64,000 nt of DNA from Punica granatum (Eukaryota; Streptophyta; Magnoliopsida; Myrtales; Lythraceae), in assembly GCF_007655135.1 (NCBI RefSeq), contig NC_045127.1, positions 10,363,001-10,427,000 of the forward strand, given 5' to 3'. Position 1 is the stretch's first letter; each line of letters opens with the position of its first letter. Under the pieces are notes generated by a model, which searched no databases, was not told the DNA's origin, and worked only from the letters and a program-made list of their open reading frames with translations. The position numbers were made by a program, and so were the translations under genes. Positions 11,512 to 22,734 of this stretch are shown piece by piece.

Positions 11512-13242
11512 GATTAGCTGAACGCGCCTAAAAGATGTCAAAGGGCACTAATTAAAGCGGCTAACAGAGAAATGTCATGCGAGGGAAAAAGAGGAAAGCA
11601 CTTGGGATGGACCGCATGGAATGGGTAATAATGCATTTGCTTATTGCTTGGGAGAGAAGCCTCACCCGGAGGTCCCGCAATAATACCTCACCTTAAACCG
11701 ACATAATCGATCTAACACTGTTCGGAAAATCCATTCAACAGATTGCCCCGATTGATCGAACGTATATAGCGTGATGAACATGCGGGTTTGTGAAAGATAT
11801 AATCGTTCGACCGATTTGGTCTAGCGGGACAACAATTTCTCGAGACGAAAAAGCTAATGACAGAGGATTATCGATTAAAAGTGGTCCGAGTAATGGGGTG
11901 CAAAGTGAAGGAAGACAAAGTGAAAAGCTTCCCTCTGCAATCATTTTGAATTCGGGATCCAACGTTCCTCGGTGGCTTTTACTTTTGGCTCTTCTTCCTT
12001 TCAAAAATCCAACGTTTCCACAAACCTTTTTTCTTTTTCTTTTTCTTTTTTTGAGATTTCAAAAGTTAATCCTAATATCATGGAAAATAAATTATGGGGG
12101 CAGTTGTTGGAGGGTCATAAGCCATCCTATTAGCTGCAATTGTGCTATGATTTTCTAGAGGGAATCGACATCCTCACCTACCACACCCCCCAAAAAGAAA
12201 CCAAAAAAAAAAAACATGTAATGAGTTATTGATGGTTAGAAATAAAATTGATATTGTCAATCTATCTTCACTCGCTACTTTGTTTGCATTGACAAATTAT
12301 AGAATTGGTGAAATCGGATCGTATCGTGTTTAAACGGATTAAATATGTACAAGTTCACGTTATATCCTCTTATCATGGATGCGATAACGAATTATGGTTG
12401 TCTCAAACTATTTCTTATTGATAATTCCTATACTGATAGAATGTCCATGATAACTCTATACTATTTTGGCTTCTTTTTATTCTCGTGTCATTTAATTTGT
12501 ACTGCCCACGACTTTCAAAAGAATTACCATCGTGCCACTATTATATACTTTCTGAATCTCATATGTTCGGGGGATTGGACAGTCCTCAAATTCCTAAGTT
12601 CATATCTAGTGAAAGCATAACATAGAAAAAAGTAGGCCGCCTTACGGACTTTATTTCGATACGCATATGTAATGGACGGTCGGCCGGGATATCCATCATT
12701 AACGGGGCCGGAACAATCAATGATGGTTCGAGTTATTATAATGGCAGTGGCCTCCCGTGCCCTAAAACACATCATAGCATCAGCCCCCGGCAAAATTCTC
12801 ATTCAACTCTTCGATTATTATTATTTTTAATTAATGAGGCTTTAGAACTCCAATAATAAAATATTATCATTCGGTTTGGCCACACCTTGCCGTCCGGCCT
12901 AAACGACGACGGGGTCCCACTGTGACTACAAATTTCATGGCTTTATTATTTGGTCTGACCGACTGCCATGCATTGGAACATCCCGAGGACGTAGTCGAGT
13001 CGATGCGATACTTTAGTGACGTGTGATTTGTTATTTCCTGTCATTGAATTTTGTTGAAATTTATATCTAAATAATAAATAATATTTAATCATGTTATCTC
13101 GAGAAAATCCAACGTTAACGAACCCACTAAATAATATTTATGAAATTTTATCTATGTGTTTCCGTTAAAGAAGGGAGGACTGGACTGTAGCATTGGCGTT
13201 TTGTAGGGCCAATTTCGTTATTTTTGCCCCCTAAGTAATTTG
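11512..13242. other. Intergenic, no gene seen
   Basis: AT-rich spacer between the copia element and a MITE. It has homopolymer tracts (poly-A near 12200) but no ORF with a recognisable domain and no terminal-repeat structure that I could delimit. Confidence 0.55.
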
Positions 13243-13472
13243 TTGCGTTTGGTTTCGAATTAGAATTTTAAAATTAGATTTGAATTTTAAAAAAGAGTAG
13301 TATAAATGAAGCCCACCATTTTCACTTTGTATGAATTATTTTGTTTTGTTGTAAAAAAAGTGATATAAATGGGGCTCACTTTTTGATTTTGTATGAGTTA
13401 TTTTGTTTTGTTGTTAATAAAATTAGGTTAAAGTTGTGATTTTAAAATTATATTCGTAAACCAAACAAGATT
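13243..13472. mobile_element. MITE-like element with GTTTGGTTT termini
   Basis: The left end GCGTTTGGTTTCGAATTAGA (from 13245) and the inverted right end (to about 13471) form imperfect terminal inverted repeats of about 30 bp. Between them are two tandem units of about 62 bp (13301-13363 and 13364-13424), each with TATAAATG, a GCCCACC/GGCTCAC block and TTATTTTGTTTTGTTG. It has no coding capacity. The target duplication is not clear, so the superfamily is open; a Tourist/Harbinger-type origin is a guess from the terminal sequence. Confidence 0.6.
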
Positions 13473-13574
13473 TTAAAAAATAGTAATGGTTCCTCTGATT
13501 TCCATATTTGTAATTTTGCACCCTCAGTTTGAAACGTCCATTTCATTACATGACTTGACCCGATTATCATATGC

Positions 13575-13599
13575 ATATATATATATATATATATATATA
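13575..13599. repeat. AT dinucleotide microsatellite
   Basis: About 12 uninterrupted AT units, directly before the next MITE-like element. Confidence 0.95.
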
Positions 13600-13619
13600 A
13601 GCTTATCAGTGCCTTTACC

Positions 13620-13960
13620 CCGTTTAGTTTTACGATTCGTTTTTAACTTTACTCTACTTATCTTCAATTCAACAATATAATTATTACTTTTTCATTTTTC
13701 TTAATTTTTTAACCATTCAATTCAATTTTTAATACTAAATTCTCAAAACTATTCATTACTTTTTTTCACAATTCAATAACCGAATCATTACTCTCTTTCA
13801 ACTATTCATTATTTTTTCCACAATTCAACAACATAATCACTACTTTCTCTCAATTATTCATTACTTTTTCACACATTTTTCTCATAATTTAACAATACAA
13901 TCATTACAAACCGAATAAAACCAAAACTCAACCCTACTCAATTTTAGAACCAAACGCAAC
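13620..13960. mobile_element. MITE-like element, family shared with 54409-54763
   Basis: The ends CGTTTAGTTTTACGATTCG and TAGAACCAAACGCAA are imperfect inverted repeats. The interior is a run of diverged units of about 50 bp of the type ATTCATTACTTTTTCACAATT. The reverse complement aligns over its length with 54409-54763 (shared blocks such as TTTGTAATGATTGTATT and TTTAGTATTAAAAATTGAAT), so this is one dispersed non-coding repeat family in two orientations. Confidence 0.65.
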
Positions 13961-15187
13961 ACTAACCTTTCATTGTCAAAATGCTCCAAAACTACAGTTA
14001 AACCCTTGTTGAAATTCAAGCACCAATTTGCTAACTCGAGCCTTGGGAATCGATAAGTTGTCGTTTGCCTGAGCTTCAAGTACAAACTAAATGAAAGATA
14101 GATTAATCAAAGTTTCCACTTTGCATGTCTTGTGACAATGATTCCAATAGTTCCTATCAAAACTTTGAACTCGTTTCTAGTTGAGTTCATCTAGACAGAT
14201 CTCAAAACACATACGAGGTCAGAACTTGAAATGAAAAAAACTCTAGGATCGATTTCAGGCACATCAACCCATGAGTGGCAAATCGAAACTGCTCCCTAGT
14301 TGGGACTAGACTATACTAAACCACGGAACTGCAACGGAAGACGATGAGGACCCTTCCCTGCCACGGTTTGCTTGCAATCAAAGCGACCGAGATTCACCGA
14401 TATCTCGATACGATTGATCAGCGGGTGCAACAGCAGTTGACGGATACAGAAAAAGTCGAGTGTCATACCCAACCAACTTCGGACAAAATGCAATGTGATT
14501 CCAATCACATTAAAGAGAGATATTGTGTAGGTCAGGTCGTCTCATCGATGTTTTCTCCCTCTCTTCTTTTGGGGGTCTACCATATTTTGACCATCACAAA
14601 AAGAGACTCCATCGCACCGTTTTGACGCCGTCCAATGGTCGTTACATATATAAGATTGTTTTTTTTTTTCCTATTTATCTTTGTTTTGTTTCTTTTCTCA
14701 ATTTTGGAATATCAACTCATCCCCTCAATCAAAGGCGGAGACACCAACGTTCGATTGAGTGCATTACATCCCTCTTTTCATTATTACTAACTACTTTTGC
14801 CATTGCCATAGCCATAGCCATCCATTGCTTCTCATCACGACGTAACTGTTCGTCTTTCGACTCCATCTTCTTCCTCCCTGCAGTTAAAGGTCTGCAGTAA
14901 TTGCAGTAGTCTCCTCAGTTTCTTCACCCTACGGATGGTCTCTTTCTTGATGGGCAGATGCTCCGTTCCTGAAACCGATACGGCTAGTCTCCTCTGGCAC
15001 GTTCGTCTTCGGCTTCAGTAGGTTCCCCGCATTGTCACTAGTCTTCATAGGTATGTCCACTGCATGAAGTCATCATCTTGTTAGTTCTTTCTACTGCAGT
15101 TGATTCATTCTTGTCGTTGTTGATCACCGTTGCTCTCGTCTTCAGGGGAGGAGAAGAGCAGAGGTGGTGGGGGAAGACACCAAAGAA
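13961..15187 (+). other. Kinesin upstream region
   Basis: No coding exon is supported. The region should hold the promoter and 5' leader of the kinesin gene. A leader intron is possible, because a good acceptor (CTCGTCTTCAG) ends at about 15144, just upstream of the start codon. C/T-rich tracts at 14650-14900 are typical of plant leaders. Confidence 0.5.
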
Positions 15188-18100
15188 ATGCCGCAAGAAG
15201 GCAACTCCAACTGCCCGAGCTTCACCTCGCCTGCCAAGAACTTCAGGGGATTCAAGGCTCTGGCCTCTAGCGACTACTCGGAGGAGACCATCAATGACAA
15301 TGAACTCGCCCTGCGAAAAGCCGAAGAAGCAGGTCCCCTGCCCCTCTTCTCTCTCTTTTCATCTTCTTCTACGATCGAGTTATCCATCCGATCTTCTTAC
15401 AGAGCTTTACTCGATTGATCAAGTGTTGCTCACTTTCCTGCTCTCTTTATGACAAATCTGCTGAATTATAGAATATGTGATTTAGAACTCATTACCATGG
15501 TACTTATGACGTTGGTTATATCAATCTGAATAACATTTTTCTTTTTCCTTTTTGAAAGTTGATGGGATTGTGGAATCGTTCATAGGCCCGGGATTGTAAA
15601 GCATGGAAATGCCGTCTCTACGAGAAAAGAAACATTGCTATGTGCAAGACTTTGTACACTCAAGTCTTTAACATTGTCCAGTTTTGTCTTTCAGCTTCAA
15701 GGAGGTATCAAGCCGCAGAATGGCTGCGGCAAATGGACCAGGGCGCCTTAGGGACACTGCCCAAAGAGCCCTCTGAGGAGGACTTTTGCCTTGCCCTCCG
15801 GAACGGCCTCGTCCTTTGCAATGTCCTCAACAAAGTCAATCCCGGCGCCATCCACAAGGTATAAAAGCATGAGTCCATGACACTACGTCGGGTGACATTG
15901 CTTTCTGTTTTGCTTCCCTATATTTCTTATACTTGCTTTTGTAAACTACTTGTGGCGTGTCGAATTATAGTTTTTCTTAATCTTGTGGAATGTGCAGGTG
16001 GTGGAAAGTCCGATTTTGGATGTACAATCAACTGAGGGGCCAGCACATTCCGCGATTCAGTACTTTGAGAACATGAGGAACTTCCTTGTTGCTGTGAAGG
16101 ATATGAAGCTGTTGACCTTTGAAGCATCTGATCTGGAGAAGGTCCGATCTTTTTATCGATTACTTGACATGGAATAGCATACAAAATGCCCATGAGTATC
16201 TCTCTTCGGCTGGTTCGTGATGGAGTCTAAGCAATGTCATCTCTGTGTTTTGGTCAAAATATGTATCAGGGTGGCTCATCAAACAAAGTTGTGGATTGCA
16301 TTCTCTGCTTAAAAGGATACTATGAGTGGAAGCAGGCGGGTGGGATAGGGGTTTGGAGGTACGGGGGCACTGTGAGGATCACTTCCTTCCCAAAGAGCTC
16401 ATCGTCTTCCCTGGTTGGCAGCGAAAGTGCCGATGAGTCAATAGATGAATCGGAATCATCGCAGTATGATCAGCTGCTTGACTTCATCCATTTCTCAAAT
16501 GAAGTCTCAACCGAAGAGTCCAAAATTGCCAATGTTCTGACTTTCCTTTTCGATCATTTCGGGCTCGGGCTTCTGCAGGCTTACCTCAGGGAGAGCGACG
16601 GGCTCGACGATTTACCTCTGAATGCAATGGTAGGTATGACCTAATCTGCTCTCTTCTCAAATTATGTTATCGTCGATTTGTTAATTGATTCTGCATTTCC
16701 TTAGTATTAGCTCATTCTGACCTGACTTTCCGATCGCAGGTCATTGATGCTTTACTCAGTAAGGTTGTGAAAGATTTCTCAGGGTTGCTTGTCTCGCAAG
16801 GCACTCAGGTTTGTGAGCAAAAACTCTTGGACTATCGCGTATTCATTTTTCCATCATTCATTAGTTAAAGTCTTATATCCTCTCAAATGCTTCTTTCAAC
16901 AGCTTGCCATGTTCATGAAGAAGATTCTGAAAGGCGAGCGGGGAATGCTGTCAAAATCTCAATTTATGGAGGCAATCTCACAGTATCTCCGGCAAAGGAC
17001 GAGCATGGCATCTAGCGACTTCTCGGAATTTTGTACTTGTGGTGGAAAACGTGAGGTTGTACGGCCTAGTCTTATTAGCCGATGCGAACACGCTGACCTG
17101 CTTCATTTTCAGAGTAAACAGCTTGAGGTATCAAATTATCAATTATTTTTCTCTCTCTCTGTTTTTTTTTTTGGGGTTACAAATTTTTTTTCTCTTTTCA
17201 CGACTACTCCGTTGTAATGAAGTCCATTTATCTTGTTCTATTGCAATTATCTTTTAGGAGCTCAGGTTCTATTATCAAGAGACGAAGCTCGAGGTCAGAG
17301 ATATTCATTCAAATTGGGAAGAAGATCTCAGACGACTCAGTGAGAATCTGCGGAGTTATTCATTTCATTTCGATTAACTTTCTTTATGTTCCATTGATCT
17401 ATAAGGCTTGCATTGCATTAGATCATCACGTGAAGAGCCTTGAAGTTGCATCATCTTCTTACCACAAGGTCTTGGAGGAAAACCGAATGTTGTATAATCA
17501 GGTCCAGGACCTTAAAGGTGCCAAAATGCGCTTTCACTTCTTATCTCAAAGCCTTACCTTGTATGTACCATGAGATTTCAGGATCACTCATGAAACTGTT
17601 GTTATTTGCAGGAACAATTCGCGTGTACTGTCGCGTGCGGCCTTTCCTCCCGGGGCAGTCAAACAGGCAATCGGTTGTGGACTACATAGGAGAGACTGGA
17701 AACATCATGATCGTGAACCCTTTCAAGCAGGGAAAGGATGCCAGAAAGGTTTTCACGTTTAATAAAGTGTTCGGGGCGAATGCTACACAAGGTACTACTC
17801 CCTTTTGCTCAGAAAAAGGATTCTTTCTTTTCCATGTTCTTCTATAAAAGCATCAACTGGATTCTCTTTTCACTCTTTTATTGTTCAGAGCAAATATATG
17901 TCGACACTCAACCGCTGGTGCGGTCTATTCTCGACGGTTACAATGTCTGCATTTTTGCATACGGACAGACAGGCTCAGGGAAGACATATACAATGGTATT
18001 ATTCATCCCGTCGTAAATTTGAAACTCGTCATCCAGTACTGCTATCTTAGAGATGTAGTTTTTACCCTGTGTGGTTATTTTTTGGTAGAGTGGGCCTGAC

Positions 18101-20677
18101 CTGACCTCCGAGGATACGTGGGGCGTAAACTATCGAGCCCTCAGGGACCTGTTCCACTTATCAAAGGTGAGATTAGATGTGATAAAATACGATGTTGCAG
18201 TTCAAATGATTGAGATATACAACGAACAAGTCAGAGATCTGTTGGTCAGTGATGGATCCAGCAGAAGATATCCTTTAATAAATTTTCTCACTTCAAGTAA
18301 TGAAGTTTCAATTTAATACTCAGCAATTCTGTCTGGTGATTCCGTTCTTATCTGTCCTATTCTACAAAGACGACCTTGAAACTTACTTTATTTCTTCTGG
18401 GAATCAGTTCGAAAACGTTGCTTTACTTTCTGGACACTGAGCTTCTTAACCACTTTGCACATTAGATATAAGAAACAGCCCCCAGCTAAATGGACTCAAT
18501 GTTCCTGATGCGAGTCTTGTCCCAGTAACATGTACCCAAGATGTGCTTGAGTGGATGAAGATCGGCCAGAGCAATCGTGCTGTGGGGGCTACCGCTTTAA
18601 ATGAGAGGAGTAGCCGCTCTCACAGGTGCAGTGTCTTTCCTGGTCTCGAAAGTTTTTGTAACTTGTCGAGACAAGTGTACTAAAACATCTGCCCTTTCCT
18701 ATTGCTCAGTGTATTAACAGTTCATGTTCAAGGAAAAGAGTTGGTCTCAGGATCCATCCTCAGGGGTTGCCTTCATCTCGTGGACTTAGCCGGGAGTGAG
18801 AGGGTAGACAAGTCCGAGGCAGTCGGCGAGAGACTGAAGGAAGCTCAGCACATTAACAGATCACTCTCTGCACTCGGGGATGTCATCTCGGCTCTCGCAC
18901 AAAAGAGTTCACATATTCCATACAGGAATAGCAAGCTTACTCAAGTGCTGCAGGAGTCCTTGGGTAAGACATCTTTCGTGGCAAAGACTTCATTACAGTT
19001 GCAGGGTGCTCCAGAGTCGCTCAATAAGGGATATCTCATTAATAATATAATAACTTTACGAACCAGAAAAGAAAATTATCTACTTCGATTATCAAGTTAA
19101 TAATCTCCGATAAATATTTTGGTTGTAGTTGATTTTGAATGAAGAAAGCAGATTTTAACTTTCTCATACTTGGAAGCTGAAAGATATTGATTTTCCGGAA
19201 ATGCTTTTGGCATGCAGTCTTCTAAATATTTGAACGATATATTGTCCCCTAACTGTCCTACCCTTTTGCATTTTACGTCCAGGGGGACAAGCGAAGACGT
19301 TAATGTTTGTCCACATAAATCCTGAAGTTAATGCACTTGGAGAGACCATCAGCACTCTCAAGTTTGCAGAGAGGGTTGCCTCCATAGAACTTGGAGCTGC
19401 TCGATCCAATAAAGAAACCGGCGAAATCCGGGAACTCAAAGATGAGGTTCATCACTATCTATTCTCTCAAAGCTAAGTACAAGCAGGTATTACTTTTATT
19501 CAAAGGTAGTAAGCGTGCCCATCGTCATTTCAGATTTCAAATTTAAAGCTGGCACTGGAACGGAAAGAGGCGGAATTGGAACAAGCAAAAGCGGGAACTG
19601 CTCGGAGTGCTATGGAACAGCAGAAGGCAAGAGCAGTTTCACCTTTCCGCCTGCCTAAGTATAGTTCCAACGGCAGTTTAAAGCCTGAAAATGGTCAGAG
19701 ACCAATTGATGATGCTAAAAGCTCTGAGGTAAGCTCCAAACTTTCAGTCTTCTAGAAGGAAATGCGGATTGAAAGTCGGGCAAGGATTTAACCATCTAAT
19801 GAAATTTACAGCTTCAAGTGAGAAGTTGCTCTTCGGGTAAGCAGAGGAAGTCAAGGCTGCCTGCTGCCTCGGACAAGGATGGAGCCCAGAAGCCGAGGTC
19901 GCCATCCCCTCCTGTTAGGAGATCAATATCCACTGATAGAGGTTCCACCATTAAAACAAGGGTCAAGGCCGAGACAGTAGAGAACCCACCAATTGCAAGA
20001 GTGCCCTTCCCAGCAAGAGTACCTGTCAGCAGATCCGTCACCTCAACACTGCCGTCAATCACACCAGCACCAGCAGATAACAGCTTGTCGAAAGTCCATC
20101 TGACCCCGCAAGAACTGCCAAAGCAGGATGACATGTTCGATTGGTTCCTTAGCCTCCAGAACAGCAAGAAAATTCACCAAGAACGCGAAGATGAGCAGCT
20201 CAGGCAGGCCCTGAACATTAGGCAAGGTGGCATTCGGAAAAGCAAGCCTGAGAGCAAGGCTAGCATTAATGCCAAGCATCAGCTGCCTTCAAGAACTCAA
20301 GCACTCGATGCAGCAACAAAAGCATTTTCTTATACAGATACTTGTGGGAAGATAGATGAGGATCATGTGGCCGACTTCTTGGGTAGGAAGCAACAACGGC
20401 ACTTTCCAAGGAGCTCCCAGAATGTGGAATCGAGGTAATCATGTCAGTCGACATCTTCTGAAGTTTCTAGCATGCAAATGCCCAAGATATATATTTAGAA
20501 ATTTCAAATGTCCGCAGGGAGCCGATGCTGGAGATGGAGGGCTTGTTAACTAAAAAACTCGAAAACAAGCCTCAAAATGGTCCAATCCGCAATGCGAGAG
20601 AAGGTGCCACCCCATCTATGCCTGAATTCAGGAGGAGCAGGTCCACCCCTCGGGGAAAATTTCCTGGTGTTTCTTGA
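15188..20677 (+). CDS. KIN-14 kinesin with calponin-homology domain
   Basis: Minus-end-type microtubule motor with an N-terminal actin-binding-type CH domain (KCH class), 1103 aa. Exons: 15188-15332, 15695-15858, 15998-16141, 16270-16629, 16740-16808, 16903-17127, 17258-17339, 17422-17517, 17612-17791, 17889-17995, 18089-18267, 18461-18625, 18710-18963, 19283-19446, 19534-19728, 19812-20434, 20518-20677. The CH domain covers about residues 49-170. A coiled-coil neck precedes the motor, which starts at about 429 ([11 protein letters not shown]). P-loop GQTGSGKT is at 514-521, switch I NERSSRSH at 631-638 and switch II DLAGSER at 664-670. The motor ends near 765 and a Ser/Pro-rich basic tail follows. 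A central motor after a neck is the KIN-14 arrangement. All phases agree. ATG 15188 gives [15 protein letters not shown]. The intron after exon 11 is U12-type; the last intron, if retained, ends the protein early. Confidence 0.92.
18268..18460 (+). other. U12-type AT-AC intron in the kinesin gene
   Basis: The intron starts ATATCCTTT, a perfect match to the U12 5' splice site, and ends TTTGCAC. A branch-site-like CTTCTTAAC at 18442-18450 lies about 10 bases from the 3' end, as U12 introns require. No GT-AG choice restores the frame here: only AG|ATATCC...GCAC|ATTAG gives the conserved kinesin reading SSRRLDIRNS. Splicing should need the minor spliceosome. Confidence 0.9.
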
Positions 20678-22734
20678 GAGCTGGGAAAACAAACGGACAC
20701 GAGTGATATGGTCTTTTCCCAAGGGTATACTGTACAGTGAATGCAAGCCTTCGAGTTGCAAGTGACACACATCATTCCGAAGATTCGATGATTTCATACT
20801 AAATTTTAGCAGACGTTAATTCCTTAATTACTTGTATAGTTCAGGAGTATTTGTTTTCTTTTGCTTTGGGTTGCGGATGGTCGGGTCTGTTTTCAAGCTG
20901 CTTCGTGCTGACAAGCCAAATAGGAACCTGCTATGTATTGAACAAACTTATGTGATTTCTATATCGAGAAAAAACGGTTTTGTTATAGTAAACATTTGTG
21001 TGCAGTTCCAAAGTGGTTTGTTCAGATTTCTCTTCGAGTCCACGAAGTAGCAAAGTCCTTCCATCACTATAAAACTACACAATCGGCATACAGAATGATC
21101 AAATTTTACATAGCAATATTAATTTCATGCCATTGTTCATTCTGCCATGCCAAAATCACGCTGCGGCCACAATTATCAAGGCATTCCGGATAGCAAGGGC
21201 CCAACAGGACATGCCTGTACAGCAAGGGCCCTCCACGGTTAAGTATCGCAATATCGTTTTGTCTTGTTTTCCAATCTTTCACACCAAAACATTCTGAGCT
21301 AAATAACTCGAATGGAACCGGTGTTCAAGGTTAGAGACCGAGTACAATGACCTTGCAAGGTCAGGCCTCCTCCAAAGCAATCGCGACGATTGAGCTCGGT
21401 GAAGATCAAGATCAGGCTTCCCACCACCCGCATCCAATTCAACACTGATTCCGATGCTTGGTTCGAATAAACCAGGACAACAATATCATAGGTCTGGAAC
21501 AATTTAGAACCAGATATCGAATAACCAAAAGACTAGAGAATGTTAAATATCTTTCCCACACTTCCTCCAAAAACAAAACATGACATCACGAACGAGATAG
21601 TAATCCTACCAAAAAAAATAAGAGATAGACAAAGGAGAAATAAAGAGGTGAAGAAGTCCTCGATGTAAATTGAATATGATATCTCTTAAATCTGAATCGA
21701 GGACGTACACCACTATATTACGTTTATTTTCGTTCACCTTGTATGATTTCTTTGATAAAACACCTCCACTTATTTCTGATATGGACAACAATTGTAGACG
21801 AGAAAAACCGTCGATGTCACTGCCAGGAGCTTTTAGAGCTAATTCTGAAATCAAGCTATATGTAGGTCGATGATACCATGAAATTTTTAGTGACGGCTCT
21901 TACATGTGAGTCATACATTAGTACAAATAATGACATCACATACATGCATGTATTTATATATCTCTTTGATACGAGGGAAAGAGAACAAGTCCCTTTTTTC
22001 TTTTCCCTTCAGAATGCTTCGATAGTAGACAAATTCAGTGGGGACTGTAGCTCATAGGATTAGAGCACGTGACTACATACGTACCTAGGTGTCTAGGGAC
22101 TAAATCCTTCCTAATCCACGACCGACCCAAAAAATGGAGGGACATTTTTCTACGTGGTTAGGAAAATCACGATCGGGATTGCAGACCTGATCGAGGCTAC
22201 GGAACTTGGAGGAGCGAAGGGGGATTTTCAGAGTTTATATGCAGGGCTAGCAAAGGCTAGGGAAACCTGTTTATGGAACGGGTGGGGGTGGGGCGCTGGG
22301 CGGCCTTTTCTTTGCTGGAAAGTCTCTCTCAGACAGCACATATGCACGTGATGTAATGCATGCCATGGAACGTGCCGTGGTACCATGTGACCCAAACAAA
22401 CAGACACAGACAGAGAATTTAATTTCTCCCATTAAATTCTAAATTACATGAATCCAAACTTCCCGATCACCCATTTGCCGAGTGCTGATGATGATTATCC
22501 CTGGAACATTGTGATTATTACTGTTACATCAGTGTAGTTGTTGATTGTGACGATACATCGTCGATTCGGCTCAATAGTTGGCCATTCTGGTCTACATCGA
22601 CTGAGAATTGCAGTGGCAATTGCAATTGCTAAAGAAAAGGAGGACATTATGATAATCTAATTGGTTGGCTGTAGGAAATGATGACTATGCACAGAAGGAA
22701 CGCTTCCTAACATTAAGATGCCGTTTCCAATCGC
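20678..22734. other. Intergenic between kinesin and receptor kinase (3' ends converge)
   Basis: Holds the 3' untranslated regions of both convergent genes. A tRNA-like segment lies at 22040-22110. An open frame at 22154-22351 has no recognisable family. No other gene is seen. Confidence 0.55.
22040..22110 (+). repeat. tRNA-like sequence, possible SINE head or tRNA relic
   Basis: GGGGACTGTAGCTCATAGGA resembles a tRNA 5' end with an A box, and AGGGACTAAATCC at 22095-22107 resembles a B box at about the right distance. The acceptor-stem halves do not pair, so it is not a working tRNA gene. A tRNA-derived SINE or decayed tRNA copy is possible. Confidence 0.35.

Noticed and set aside
20435..20437. 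End of the kinesin gene at the apparent stop after ESR
   Set aside because: A GT donor at 20435 and a good acceptor at 20517 continue the phase into a 160-bp last exon with a basic tail, so the stop is taken as intronic.
22154..22351. Plus-strand frame of 65 codons
   Set aside because: No family resemblance; it follows a tRNA-like repeat and is probably non-coding.
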